64,000 nt of DNA from Nocardia vulneris (GTDB lineage: Bacteria > Actinomycetota > Actinomycetes > Mycobacteriales > Mycobacteriaceae): contig NZ_BDCI01000004.1 of the NCBI RefSeq assembly GCF_001613425.1, forward strand, positions 186,001-250,000, written 5' to 3'. How positions within the stretch are numbered: position 1 is the stretch's first letter; each line of letters opens with the position of its first letter. Below are positions 51,411 to 59,923 of the stretch, piece by piece. The notes under the pieces are model-generated. The model had not been told where the DNA came from, searched no databases, and was given only the letters and a program-made list of their open reading frames with translations. Both the position numbers and the translations under genes were made by a program.

Positions 51411-52076
51411 ATGGGACTCGAAGCCGGCGTCGACCGCGGCCGCCTACCGCGCGGCACCCACGGCATGGCACCGGAGGCGGTCGCGCACTCGCAGCGCATG
51501 CGGATGTATCTCGGCGTGCTCGAGGCGGTGGCCGAACGCGGCTATGCCGCAACGACAGTCGGCGATATCGTGGCCCGCGCCAGCGTTTCCCGGCGCACCT
51601 TCTACGAGCTGTTCCGCGGCCGCGACGACTGCTTCACCGAAGCCTTCGAGGCCGCGGTGGATCTGGTGCTCGGCGAACTCGACACCAGCGTGCAGGCCAC
51701 GCCGCGCTCGGAATGGCGGGTCCTGATCCGCCGGACGCTGGACACCTACCTGCGCGTGCTGGCCGAAAACGGCGTCTACGCCCGGGCGCTGCACATCGAG
51801 TGTCTGGTGGCCGGGCCGATCGTCGCGCAGCAGCGGCGGGCGATGAAAACGCTGCTCGCCAACCGTATGCATGCCGCCTTCCGGATCGGCCGCACCGCGG
51901 GCGATATCCCGGTGGATATTCCGCCCGAGATCTTCGAGGCGCTCATCGGCGCCGTGGACGACCGCATCCGCGATTGCCTGGACGGCCCTGGGGCGCAGGC
52001 ACTACCGGACCTCGGTGCACATCTGTACCAGATCACCATGGCCCTGTTCGGCGTACCGGACTGGAGCCAGGACTAG
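51411..52076 (+). CDS. TetR-family transcriptional regulator
   Basis: The 221-residue protein has a TetR helix-turn-helix (about 28-75, with GYAATTVGDIVARASVSRRT and FYELFRGRDDCF) and a helical ligand domain. The start may be ATG 51411 or a later Met (51465); neither has a clear ribosome site. It is divergent from the secreted S15 hydrolase, the likely target. Its stop overlaps the converging 106-residue gene by four bases. Confidence 0.88.
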   Translation: MGLEAGVDRGRLPRGTHGMAPEAVAHSQRMRMYLGVLEAVAERGYAATTVGDIVARASVSRRTFYELFRGRDDCFTEAFEAAVDLVLGELDTSVQATPRSEWRVLIRRTLDTYLRVLAENGVYARALHIECLVAGPIVAQQRRAMKTLLANRMHAAFRIGRTAGDIPVDIPPEIFEALIGAVDDRIRDCLDGPGAQALPDLGAHLYQITMALFGVPDWSQD

Positions 52077-52393
52077 CCGGGCCCGGTGCCCTGCGCCGAA
52101 TAGAGGCTCACTTCGCCGTCCTCGCTGAGGAAGGCGTTCACCAGCATCATGCGCTGCGCCTGCAGTTCGTCCGGGTCAGGGGCCTCGGTGGTGATCGAGA
52201 TCTGCGGTATCGCGGCCCAGTTCACCACGTAGCGCTCCGGCGGACCGTCGTCGTCGGAGAGGCGGGCGAGCCGGAACACCGAAACGGTCTTGCGCACGAT
52301 GAGGGTGCGCACCACCTCGCCGATTCGCTCCGGGTCTTCCAGCGCGAACATGAACCCGAAGGTGAGCTCGGGCGATGACACGTAGGCAGGCAC
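52073..52393 (-). CDS. Hypothetical protein, 106 residues
   Basis: A soluble protein with balanced composition: ELTFGFMFALEDPERIGEVV, then VRKTVSVFRLARL and QISITTEAPDPDELQAQ. It has no signal peptide or membrane helix. A GTG start at 52393 is used; another GTG lies four codons in. The ribosome site is weak. It converges on the TetR gene with a CTAG stop overlap. No family is recognised. Confidence 0.5.
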   Translation of the reverse strand: MPAYVSSPELTFGFMFALEDPERIGEVVRTLIVRKTVSVFRLARLSDDDGPPERYVVNWAAIPQISITTEAPDPDELQAQRMMLVNAFLSEDGEVSLYSAQGTGPG

Positions 52394-52708
52394 GAATATC
52401 GAGGCTAGCCGATCGCACGGCGGCCCGCAGCCGCCGCGCCGAACCGGTTGCTGCCCATGAACTGACGATACGATGTCGGAAACTGCGACGGTATCCGCAT
52501 GTGACCGCTCCGTGACGGATCATAACGATTCATCGGCGCCGGATAGATTTGTACACCATACTATTGCGCGGATTCGACAACCGCGCTTTCCTGAAAGAGT
52601 CCCGATTTCTCGGGCCGTCTTCCTCATCGCATCGTCGCGGATTTCCCGGTTTCTTTGCCGTGCTGGTGGACTGTTGGGGGTGGCGTCCGAGCGCGGGGCT
52701 GCGCCGGA

Positions 52709-52743
52709 GCCGAGGGGTGCCCCTCCCCGAAATCCCCCTCGGC
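52709..52743 (+). promoter_or_regulatory. Alternative leader hairpins in the gap 52394-52786
   Basis: The 393-base gap before the DUF4254 gene holds no convincing gene. GCCGAGGGG (52709-52717) can pair with CCCCTCGGC (52735-52743), or its GAGGGG part with CCCCTC (52720-52725), so the two stems exclude each other. They lie 44 bases before the ATG at 52787 and could form an attenuator or translation switch. The rest of the gap is likely promoter. Confidence 0.35.
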
Positions 52744-52786
52744 CCTGGCGCATCCAGAATTGGATCGTGACCGCAGGGGTGTGCAC

Positions 52787-53311
52787 ATGCCTACCGAATA
52801 CGCAGGCGTCCGTATCGGCATCGAAGAGTTGCCACCACCCGCGGAGTTGTTGCGCGCCTTCCGAAACGAGCCGAATCACCGCAAGCACAGCGTGCTCACC
52901 GCCGCCCGCGAACTCGTCGAATGCCATGAGCGACGGCGCAATGCGCTCGAGGCCGCGCACGCACCGGGGGTCACCACCGGCCGCGTGGTGGCGTGCGGTC
53001 AGCTGATCGAGGACATCGACAGCCACCGGGCCGAGCTCGTCGGACGCATCGACAGCTGGGTCGCGGGCAACGTCGAGCACCGCGGCGGCGCCTCGCTGCA
53101 CACCGAGACCCTCGGCGCGGTCATCGATCGACTGGCGGCGAAATGGATTGCAGCACAACAGGCTTTGCGAAAGGCGCCGCAGCAGGCACACCGCGTGCAG
53201 GTGGACGGGGAAGCCCACCTGCAGTGGTGCCGGCTCGCCGAGCTGACCGACGGATACCGCGACCTGATCACCGACGTCACCGAGCACCGGCGCAGGCTGC
53301 CGGTGTGGTGA
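52787..53311 (+). CDS. DUF4254-family protein
   Basis: The 174-residue helical protein has ELLRAFRNEPNHRKHSVLTA, AARELVECHERRR and ASLHTETLGAVIDRLAAKWI, which match DUF4254. Function is unknown. The ATG at 52787 follows AGGGGTG; an upstream open frame runs through the leader hairpins and is not used. It converges on a 109-residue gene, 17 bases away. Confidence 0.78.
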   Translation: MPTEYAGVRIGIEELPPPAELLRAFRNEPNHRKHSVLTAARELVECHERRRNALEAAHAPGVTTGRVVACGQLIEDIDSHRAELVGRIDSWVAGNVEHRGGASLHTETLGAVIDRLAAKWIAAQQALRKAPQQAHRVQVDGEAHLQWCRLAELTDGYRDLITDVTEHRRRLPVW

Positions 53312-53328
53312 TCAGCGCGACGGGTTGA

Positions 53329-53658
53329 TCAGCGCGGCTCGCCGGGCTCCGGCTCGACCACCTCGGCGTCCACATAGGGCGCCTCGGTCGCCACCGGCTC
53401 TTTCACCACCGGCTCGGTCGCCGGCGGCGCGAGATCATCGTCGAGATCGAGATCGAGATCGCGCTGTGCCGCCGCGTCCCGGCGCGCGGCCGCAGCGGCC
53501 TCCCGCATCTCGATCCCGTCGGTGATCCACTCACCGATCTCCTTGGTGACCTCCGCGACCGTGCCCGCGATGATGCTCGCGATATTGCCGACATGCTTCG
53601 CACCCGAGGACGTCAATTCTTGAATGAGGTCCTTGTTGCTTTCGAATTTCCCAATCAT
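53329..53658 (-). CDS. Small acidic-tailed protein coupled to the desaturase gene
   Basis: The 109-residue protein has a short amphipathic N-terminal half (HVGNIASIIAGTVAEVTKEI, then EWITDGIEMREAAAA) and a disordered acidic, Pro-rich tail with DLDLDLDDDL. Its ATG follows the desaturase stop without a gap (TGAATG), so it is translationally coupled and is the third gene of the oxidoreductase-desaturase operon. A helper role for the desaturase or membrane association is inferred. No family is recognised. Confidence 0.7.
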   Translation of the reverse strand: MIGKFESNKDLIQELTSSGAKHVGNIASIIAGTVAEVTKEIGEWITDGIEMREAAAAARRDAAAQRDLDLDLDDDLAPPATEPVVKEPVATEAPYVDAEVVEPEPGEPR

Positions 53659-54807
53659 TCACACGCCCACTTCGCTTGCCTTTCGCTGACGCATCACGAT
53701 AACACCGGGAGAGGGCTCGCTCTTGACCAAGCCGGGCGGCAGTGCGAGCTTGAAAATTTTCAGCCACACCGAGCCGATCTGCTTGCCGAGCGAGCCGGTG
53801 TTGTACGGCAATCCGTACTTTTCACACAATGCCCGGACCTCCGGCGCCATCTCCGGATAGCGGGCGGCGGGCAGGTCCGGGAACAGGTGGTGTTCGATCT
53901 GGTGCGACAGGTTGCCGGACATGATGTGGAACAGTTTGCTGCCGGTGATGTTGGCGGAGCCGAGCATCTGCCGGACGTACCACTCGCCGCGGGTCTCGTC
54001 GGCGGTCTCCTCCTCGGTGAACGTCTGTACGCCGGTGGGGAAATGGCCGCAGAAGATGATCGAGAAGGCCCACAGGTTGCGCACCAGGTTGGCGGTCACG
54101 TTGCCCGCGAGCGTGCTGACGAACAGCGGGCCGCTCAGCGCCGGGAAGATCACGTAGTCCTTGAGCACCTGCTTGCCGGCCTTGCGCCACTGCCCCTTCA
54201 CCAATTTCTTGATGTCGGACCACTTCCGCTTGCCCGCGATGATGTTCTCGACCTCGAGGTCGTGGCCCATCACGCCCCACTCGAACAGCACCATCAGCGC
54301 GAAGGCGTACAGCGGCTGCCCCAGGCGCAGCACGTTCCACGACTGGGCCTCGTCCATCCGCAGGATGCTGTAGCCGATGTCGCGGTCCTTGTTGTGGATG
54401 TTGGTGTAGGTGTGGTGCAGGTAGTTGTGCGAATGCTTCCACTGGTCCGCCGGGCAGACGGTATCCCATTCGAAGACACGGGAATTCACGCCGGGTTCGC
54501 GCATCCAGTCGTACTGGCCGTGCATGACGTTGTGGCCGATCTCCATGTTGTCCAGGATCTTCGACACACTCAGCGCGGCGACGGCGGCCAGCCAGAACGG
54601 CGGCAGGAAGCCGAGATACATCAGGCCGCGGCCCGCGATCTCGAAACCGCGCTGCGCCTTGATGATCGAGTACAGGTATTCGCGGTCGCGCTCGCCCAGG
54701 TCGGCCACCACCTTGGCGCGCAGCTCGTCCAGCGCCCGGCCGAGCTCCTCGACCTGATCGGGGCTCAGTACCAGGGGTCCGTCTTTGGTTTCGGTGAGGA
54801 TGGTCAT
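53659..54807 (-). CDS. desA3: Membrane acyl-CoA/fatty-acid desaturase, DesA3-like
   Basis: The 382-residue protein has three histidine boxes of membrane desaturases: HNVMH (92-96), HNYLHH (127-132) and HQIEHH (302-307), which bind two irons. It has four or so membrane helices. It resembles mycobacterial DesA3, a stearoyl-CoA delta-9 desaturase. GAGGAG precedes the ATG. It lies 20 bases after the ferredoxin-reductase-type gene, its likely electron donor as in mycobacteria, with a TetR gene divergent. Confidence 0.88.
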   Translation of the reverse strand: MTILTETKDGPLVLSPDQVEELGRALDELRAKVVADLGERDREYLYSIIKAQRGFEIAGRGLMYLGFLPPFWLAAVAALSVSKILDNMEIGHNVMHGQYDWMREPGVNSRVFEWDTVCPADQWKHSHNYLHHTYTNIHNKDRDIGYSILRMDEAQSWNVLRLGQPLYAFALMVLFEWGVMGHDLEVENIIAGKRKWSDIKKLVKGQWRKAGKQVLKDYVIFPALSGPLFVSTLAGNVTANLVRNLWAFSIIFCGHFPTGVQTFTEEETADETRGEWYVRQMLGSANITGSKLFHIMSGNLSHQIEHHLFPDLPAARYPEMAPEVRALCEKYGLPYNTGSLGKQIGSVWLKIFKLALPPGLVKSEPSPGVIVMRQRKASEVGV

Positions 54808-54827
54808 CGATTGCTCCTCTTGTTCGG

Positions 54828-55943
54828 TCAGATGTCGATCTCGACGTCGCCCACGGGGGCGTTGATGCAGAGCTGGATGGGCTGATCCGGGTCGCTGTCG
54901 GTCTCGCCGGTGCGCAGGTTGCGGGTGCCACCGGAACGGCGAACGGCCGTGCAGGAGAAGCAGATTCCCATCCGGCAGCCGTATTCGGGGGTGAGACCCG
55001 CCGCCTCGGCCTGCTCCAGCAGGGTGGCGCCGTTGTTGTCCGCGGTGACGCCGGTGGCGGCGAAACTCACTGTGCCGTAGGCATCTTCGGCGTCCACCGG
55101 AGCGAGGGAAACCGTGAATTCCTCGCTGTGCAGCCGCTGGTCGAGCTGCTCGGCCTGGTAGATCTTGCGCACCGCGTCCATCAGCGACTGCGGGCCGCAG
55201 ACAAAGGTTTCCGCGTCGGCGAACCACGGCGCCACCCGTTCCAGTTCGTCGTAGTCGAAATACCCACTGGCGGCCGCGGTGGCCACATCGACCCACGGGG
55301 CCTTGCGGTTCACATTGCTCGTGTCGGACCGCCACGGATGCCGCAGTTCGATGCGGAAGTTCTTGTGCCGCTGGGCGATCGCGTCGAGTTCGGCGCGATG
55401 CGGTACCACCTCGGGCGACTTCGCGTAGTGCAGGAACACCACCTCGCCCGGATAGTCCTCCGCGGCCAAGGTGCGCAGCATCGACAGCACCGGGGTGATA
55501 CCGCTGCCGCCACTGATCAGCAGCACCCGGTCGGGTCGCCGGTCGGGCAGCCGGAACGTCCCCGCGGCGGGCTCGAGGTCGACCACCAGTCCGGGCCGGG
55601 CGTTGCGGTGCAGATACTGCGACACCAAACCTTCGGGATGGGCCTTCACGGTGAGCTGCACCTGCTTGCCCCGGCCGCCCGCCGGGCCGACCGGCGAGTA
55701 GCAGCGGGTGTGCCGGACGCCGTTGATCACGACGCCGATCTGCACGTACTGACCCGCGGCATGCCCCTGCCACTGGCGGGTCGGGCGCAGGGTGAGCGTC
55801 ACCGAGCCGGGCACCGACCGGTCGACGTGGACGATCTCGGCGCGCATCTCCCGCGCGGTCAGCGTGGGACGCACCAGTTCCAGGTACCGGTCCAGCGGAT
55901 GCGGCGTGGTCAGGGTCTGCACCAGATTGATGAGATCCACCAT
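54828..55943 (-). CDS. Ferredoxin-NADP-reductase-type oxidoreductase with C-terminal 2Fe-2S domain
   Basis: The 371-residue protein has an FAD domain (RCYSPVGP), an NAD(P) domain (LLISGGSGITPVLSMLR, FVCGPQSLMD) and a plant-type 2Fe-2S domain with YGCRMGICFSC and a later LC. It would pass electrons from NADPH to the desaturase encoded next to it, like the mycobacterial Rv3230c-DesA3 pair. ATG at 55943 with GGAG upstream. A dyad with AGTGNAC half sites lies in front of it. Confidence 0.88.
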   Translation of the reverse strand: MVDLINLVQTLTTPHPLDRYLELVRPTLTAREMRAEIVHVDRSVPGSVTLTLRPTRQWQGHAAGQYVQIGVVINGVRHTRCYSPVGPAGGRGKQVQLTVKAHPEGLVSQYLHRNARPGLVVDLEPAAGTFRLPDRRPDRVLLISGGSGITPVLSMLRTLAAEDYPGEVVFLHYAKSPEVVPHRAELDAIAQRHKNFRIELRHPWRSDTSNVNRKAPWVDVATAAASGYFDYDELERVAPWFADAETFVCGPQSLMDAVRKIYQAEQLDQRLHSEEFTVSLAPVDAEDAYGTVSFAATGVTADNNGATLLEQAEAAGLTPEYGCRMGICFSCTAVRRSGGTRNLRTGETDSDPDQPIQLCINAPVGDVEIDI

Positions 55944-56021
55944 TCGTTCTCCGTACCTCTGCGTCGGGGTCCTACTGCCGGGCTGTGTGGCGCAGGTCCC
56001 GCGACGTTGCGTTCCAATTTC

Positions 56022-56039
56022 AGTGCACGTCTGTACACT
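56022..56039. promoter_or_regulatory. TetR-type operator in the desaturase/TetR divergent promoter
   Basis: AGTGCAC, four bases, then GTACACT form an 18-bp dyad (one mismatch), overlapped by ACACT-N5-AGTGT at 56035-56049. It lies 79 bases before the oxidoreductase start. Similar AGTG-type dyads are bound by TetR proteins of lipid metabolism such as DesT. Confidence 0.55.
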
Positions 56040-56145
56040 CAACTAGTGTGACCGATGGCAGGGGTCGGGTGTCAACCGGCAAAACATGTGACCCGAACAA
56101 CATCTTTGGATGAGTGGAATGGTGAACGGATGTATGCTCACCGTG

Positions 56146-56766
56146 ATGAGCGAGCAGTCAGCAACCCGAGGCGAGCGCAAGGAGCGCACGCGACAGGCCC
56201 TCATGGACGGCACCCTGGCGTTGGCCGCCGACCGCGGCTTCGCCGCGCTCAGCCTGCGTGAGATCGCCCGTTCCGCGGGCATCGTGCCGACCGCCTTCTA
56301 CCGGCACTTCGCCTCGCTCGACGATCTCGGCGCGACCTTGGTCGACGACGGCATCACCGCCCTGCGGCTCGCGCTGCGTGAGGTGCGGCGCAATCCCGAG
56401 GCCAGCCTCGCCGACACCGTGCGCTTCGTGTTCGCGCAGGTCGACCCGAAACGGGAACTGTTCGGTTTTCTCACCAGGGAGCGCCACGGCGGATCGGCTG
56501 CGCTGCGCAAATCCATTGCGCTGGAGATCCAGTTGATCGTGCGGGAACTGGTCGCCGACCTCTCCCGCATCCGCGCGCTGGACTCCTGGTCCCCCGCGGA
56601 TCTGGAGATCGCCGCCGACCTGCTGGTCGCCACGGTCTCGGACGGCATCGCCGCCTACATCTCGGCACCGGCGCGCGAACAAGAACTGCTCGTCGACCGC
56701 ACCGTGCAACAGATGCGCCTGATCGCCCTCGGCATGGGCGCCTGGTGGCCACCGAAGGAACGCTGA
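56146..56766 (+). CDS. TetR-family regulator of the desaturase operon
   Basis: The 206-residue protein has a TetR helix-turn-helix (about 8-60, with GFAALSLREIARSAGIVPTA and FYRHFASLDDLG) and a helical C-terminal domain with acyl-sensing-type character. It is divergent from the oxidoreductase-desaturase operon and is probably its acyl-CoA-responsive repressor. The start may be 56146 or 56134; ribosome-site support is weak for both. Confidence 0.88.
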   Translation: MSEQSATRGERKERTRQALMDGTLALAADRGFAALSLREIARSAGIVPTAFYRHFASLDDLGATLVDDGITALRLALREVRRNPEASLADTVRFVFAQVDPKRELFGFLTRERHGGSAALRKSIALEIQLIVRELVADLSRIRALDSWSPADLEIAADLLVATVSDGIAAYISAPAREQELLVDRTVQQMRLIALGMGAWWPPKER

Positions 56767-56926
56767 ACCGGGCGCGCACGCCCGGCATGCGGAATCAGAC
56801 GAGGTCACCCCAGCTTCACCCGGGTCCGCCCTGAGTCGGATGCGGCGCGGCCACGCGCTTTCTAAGCTGTCTGCGACGGTGTGCCCGCACACCGTTCGTT
56901 CGCGGCCGAATGTACACGGAGGACGC

Positions 56927-57346
56927 ATGACCCAGGCAGATCGTGGCCCGCAGTTCTTTCCCACCTGGTTCGGCCGCTGGCAGAGCCGGTACATGAACCC
57001 GGTCGCCCGTCGCCTATCGCGCTACCTCCCGACGTTCGCGGTGATCGAACACCGGGGACGCAAGTCGGGCAAACCCTATGAGACGCCGGTCAACACGTTC
57101 AGCGTCGACAGCGGACTGGGCATCGTGCTCGGGCACGGAACCACCGACTGGGCGCGCAACGTACTCGCCGCGGGCGACGCGCGGTTGCGCCGCCGCGGCC
57201 GGTCGATCCGGCTCGTCAACCCGCGCATCGTCGACAGCGATACCGTCGCGCGATTGCCGCTGGTGCCGCGCACGGAGACCGGGCTCGTCCACGCGATCAC
57301 GGGCAAGCGGCTGCGGCTGTTCGTCGCCGATATCGCGCCGAGCTGA
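56927..57346 (+). CDS. Deazaflavin (F420)-dependent nitroreductase-family protein
   Basis: The 139-residue split-beta-barrel protein has RYLPTFAVIEHRGRKSGKPY and ETPVNTF, then ARNVLAAGDARLRRRG, the pattern of the Ddn family. Ddn-type proteins use reduced F420 on quinones or nitro compounds. AGGAGGA-like CGGAGGA precedes the ATG at 56927. It converges on the amine-oxidase gene 16 bases later. Confidence 0.85.
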   Translation: MTQADRGPQFFPTWFGRWQSRYMNPVARRLSRYLPTFAVIEHRGRKSGKPYETPVNTFSVDSGLGIVLGHGTTDWARNVLAAGDARLRRRGRSIRLVNPRIVDSDTVARLPLVPRTETGLVHAITGKRLRLFVADIAPS

Positions 57347-57362
57347 CGAAACCGGTTGCGGC

Positions 57363-59105
57363 TCAGCGCTGGTGGACCTCGAGGGCGCTGCGGACACCGC
57401 TTTCCAACGCGCCTTCGATCCACGCGGTGTTCAGGCTGGTGTGGTCACCGGCGAAATGCACTCGGCCCTCGACCGATCGGGTGGCGAGATGATGCTCGTG
57501 CAACTGGCCGGGCGCCGGGATGGCCGCTTCGCCGAGCGCGTAGCGGGCCCGCGCCCAGCTCTGGGTGATGCCGACGCCGGTGAATTCGGCGTCGACCCGC
57601 GCGCCGAACAGTTCGCGCAGGCCGGCCAGGGCGAAGTGGATGCGCTCCCCCTCGGTGAGTGCGTCCCAGCGCATCGCGTCGTCGGCGAAGGTGTAGGCGG
57701 CCAGCACCACACCGCCGTCGGAATCCGTGACGTGCGAGGGGAAATACGTGCACCGATTCGGCGAATCACTGACGCAGCGCCCGCCGCGGAAGCCGGCCGG
57801 TCCCTGCTCCCAGAAGCGACTCTTGAACTCCAGCAACACTTTTGTCGCCGAGTCGTGCTGCAGTTCGATGATCGCCCGGCGCTTGGCGTAACTCAACGGC
57901 GGATCGAACGTGCAGAAGCGCGCCGCGGTGAACGGGATCGCCACGATCGCGTAGTCCGCCTCGAACGACTCGACCGGATCGATCGGCCGGCCGTCGGAGG
58001 TCTCGTCGCCTGCTTCCGCGGTGGTCCGGATGCGCACGCCGTGCTCGGTCTGCTCCAGCCCGGTCATGCGCTTGCCCAGCAGGAGCGCCGGTCCCAGCTG
58101 CCGGGCCAGCGCGTCGGTGAGCGTCGACATGCCGCCCGCCAGTTCCCAGTAGGTGGCGCCTGCCGGGATCAGGGTGTGGTCGACCAGCGGGAAGACAACG
58201 CTGTACCCCAGCCGAGCGGTCAGGTTCTCCAAGGTGCCGACCGCATCGATCCGCGCTTTGGGCCAGCCCTGCTCGCGCAGATAGTCACGCAGGGAATGGT
58301 TTTCGTAGGTGTGCAGTAGGCGGGTCCAGCTTTCGACCTGCCGCTCGATCGAACCACTCTGCCGCACAGCGTCTTTGCGCAGTTCGGCATCGAGCGCGAC
58401 GTTGCTGGCCGTGGACAGCGCACAGCCGAAACCCGCGTGCACCGCGCCGGGGTTCGCGGCGTAGTCGCCGCGCGACACGACGCGTCCGTTCACCTTGATC
58501 AGCCCGCGGCCCGCCGGATCCGGTGGCACGTAACGCATTACGGGACCGTTGGACCACTCCTCACCGGTGAAGGAGCGGTAGACGACCGGCGGCGTGGCAG
58601 GCGTAGGGGTGTCCGGATGCACGTCGGCGCTGTAGAACGGCCTGCGCGGCAAGCCGAACTTGTCGGCCAGCGCCAGCGCCAACGGCTGCGCGCTGGACAG
58701 CCGCATCGCTCCGCCCTCGGCGTAGAGGGCAGGATCGGTGAAAACACCGCGAAACGTCTTGACCCGGCCGCCGACCCGATTTCGGTTGGCCTCCAACACC
58801 GTCACCTGATGTCCGGCCGCGGCGAGCAGGTTCGCGGCACTCAACCCCGCCGGGCCCGCGCCGACGACGATGATGCGCTTGCGCCGATCCGTGGCGGGAA
58901 GACCGGTGTCGACGAGGGCCGTCAAATACGTCAACGTGAGATCGGTGCCGTTCGCGCCGACGCCGAGCAGCTGCCTGGCCAGCCATTCGCTGCGCGAACT
59001 GGCGCCGACGCTGGCGGCGGGCACGCACGCCGTCGTCACCAGCGCACCCGCGGCCAGCGCGGTACCCAGCAGACCACGTCGGGACACCCCGCTGCCGTTC
59101 GACAT
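57363..59105 (-). CDS. Tat-exported flavin amine oxidase
   Basis: The 580-residue protein has a twin-arginine-type signal (VSRRGLLGTALAAGALVTTA), an FAD-binding IIVVGAGPAGLSAANLL and EANRNRVGGRVKTF, and a C-terminal AGDHTSLNTAWIEGALESG that closes the FAD site. These are typical of flavin monoamine/L-amino-acid oxidases. A Cys follows the signal, but the lipobox is poor. GGGAGGAT precedes the ATG. It is likely folded with FAD in the cytoplasm and exported. Substrate unknown. Confidence 0.88.
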   Translation of the reverse strand: MSNGSGVSRRGLLGTALAAGALVTTACVPAASVGASSRSEWLARQLLGVGANGTDLTLTYLTALVDTGLPATDRRKRIIVVGAGPAGLSAANLLAAAGHQVTVLEANRNRVGGRVKTFRGVFTDPALYAEGGAMRLSSAQPLALALADKFGLPRRPFYSADVHPDTPTPATPPVVYRSFTGEEWSNGPVMRYVPPDPAGRGLIKVNGRVVSRGDYAANPGAVHAGFGCALSTASNVALDAELRKDAVRQSGSIERQVESWTRLLHTYENHSLRDYLREQGWPKARIDAVGTLENLTARLGYSVVFPLVDHTLIPAGATYWELAGGMSTLTDALARQLGPALLLGKRMTGLEQTEHGVRIRTTAEAGDETSDGRPIDPVESFEADYAIVAIPFTAARFCTFDPPLSYAKRRAIIELQHDSATKVLLEFKSRFWEQGPAGFRGGRCVSDSPNRCTYFPSHVTDSDGGVVLAAYTFADDAMRWDALTEGERIHFALAGLRELFGARVDAEFTGVGITQSWARARYALGEAAIPAPGQLHEHHLATRSVEGRVHFAGDHTSLNTAWIEGALESGVRSALEVHQR

Positions 59106-59231
59106 CCCCGATCCTCCCCCGTGCGAGGGGCACCGCCCCGGCTTCGCCATGACGGCCGCAGACGGTACCCGAAACCGTGCGGCGCCCAGCGGATCCCGCG
59201 GCCGCGGCCGGTAGCGCGGGCGATTCGCCCG

Positions 59232-59381
59232 ACGTTCGGGCCCAGCGCGCGGACCGCCCTGCGGTTCGGCGACCAGAAGCTGAATCTGCGGCCGGTCGGT
59301 GCGCGGGGCGAGATGATCTCGCACTACTGCCGCGATCCGGACGGAAACCTCATCGAGATCGCCGTCTACCCGTCAGTCTGA
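59232..59381 (+). pseudogene. Remnant of a VOC (glyoxalase-like) gene with internal deletion
   Basis: About 50 codons read TFGPSARTALRFGDQKLNL, then RPVGARGEMISHY, then CRDPDGNLIEIAVYP and stop. The first piece fits the middle and the last piece the C-terminus of VOC/glyoxalase proteins of about 130 residues; some 45-50 residues between them are missing and no start or N-terminal half remains. A strong terminator follows directly, which suggests that the original gene end is still in place. Confidence 0.6.
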
Positions 59382-59384
59382 CCA

Positions 59385-59417
59385 CAACCGCCGGACATGT
59401 TCCGGCGGTTGGGTTTT
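59385..59417. terminator. Rho-independent terminator
   Basis: CAACCGCCGGA and TCCGGCGGTTG form a perfect 11-base stem with a 5-base loop, followed by GGGTTTT on the plus strand. It would end the VOC remnant and also serve the converging SnoaL-like gene. Confidence 0.85.
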
Positions 59418-59425
59418 CGGGCTCG

Positions 59426-59821
59426 TCAGGCGATGTCGGCCGGGGTGGCCAGTGCGGCCTGCATCGCCACGCCGTCGACGTAGGTGTGCTTCTCGCGCAC
59501 CGCGCCATCTTCGACGAAGACCACGTCGGCGATGTCCACATCGACGGCGGCGCCGGTGACCGAGGTGCCCGACAACTTCCACTGGACCGCCCAGAAATCG
59601 TCGCCGACGCGCAGATTGACCAGGTGGAAGGTCAGGTCCGGGACCAAGGCGAAGGTTTCCGCGGCGGCCGCGCGGATCTCGGCCCGGCCGTGCGCGGGCG
59701 CACCCCCGGAGTGCAGATGGAAAATCGAGTCGGGCGTGTGCAATTCGACGATGCGGTCGGGATCGCGATCAGCCCAGCAGGCGTGGTAGCGCTCGAACAG
59801 ATCCTTGGTGCCAACGGACAT
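59426..59821 (-). CDS. SnoaL-like (NTF2-fold) protein
   Basis: The 131-residue protein has LFERYHACWADRDPDRIVEL, DSIFHLHSGG and EKHTYVDGVAM, the pattern of SnoaL/NTF2-like proteins, which include polyketide cyclases and isomerases but are often of unknown function. AGAAGGA precedes the ATG at 59821. It is divergent from a TetR gene, with a dyad in between, and is probably controlled by it. Confidence 0.8.
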   Translation of the reverse strand: MSVGTKDLFERYHACWADRDPDRIVELHTPDSIFHLHSGGAPAHGRAEIRAAAAETFALVPDLTFHLVNLRVGDDFWAVQWKLSGTSVTGAAVDVDIADVVFVEDGAVREKHTYVDGVAMQAALATPADIA

Positions 59822-59841
59822 GATCCGAATCCTTCTAAGAT

Positions 59842-59862
59842 ACAAACAGGATGACTGTATGT
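59842..59862. promoter_or_regulatory. Dyad in the SnoaL/TetR divergent promoter
   Basis: ACAAACAG (59842-59849) and CTGTATGT (59855-59862) pair in 7 of 8 positions with a 5-base spacer. It lies 20 bases before the SnoaL-like gene and is a likely TetR operator. Confidence 0.5.
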
Positions 59863-59923
59863 TCCACGAAGGTGGCCGCCGCGGTCAAGGGGTGCGGCGG
59901 CGTGGATAGACTGCTACGTCGCC

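Noticed and set aside
52394..52786. Possible tRNA or gene in the gap before the DUF4254 gene
   Set aside because: A GATTCGACAA segment recalls a T-loop, but no acceptor stem or anticodon arm can be formed, and the frames there are low complexity.
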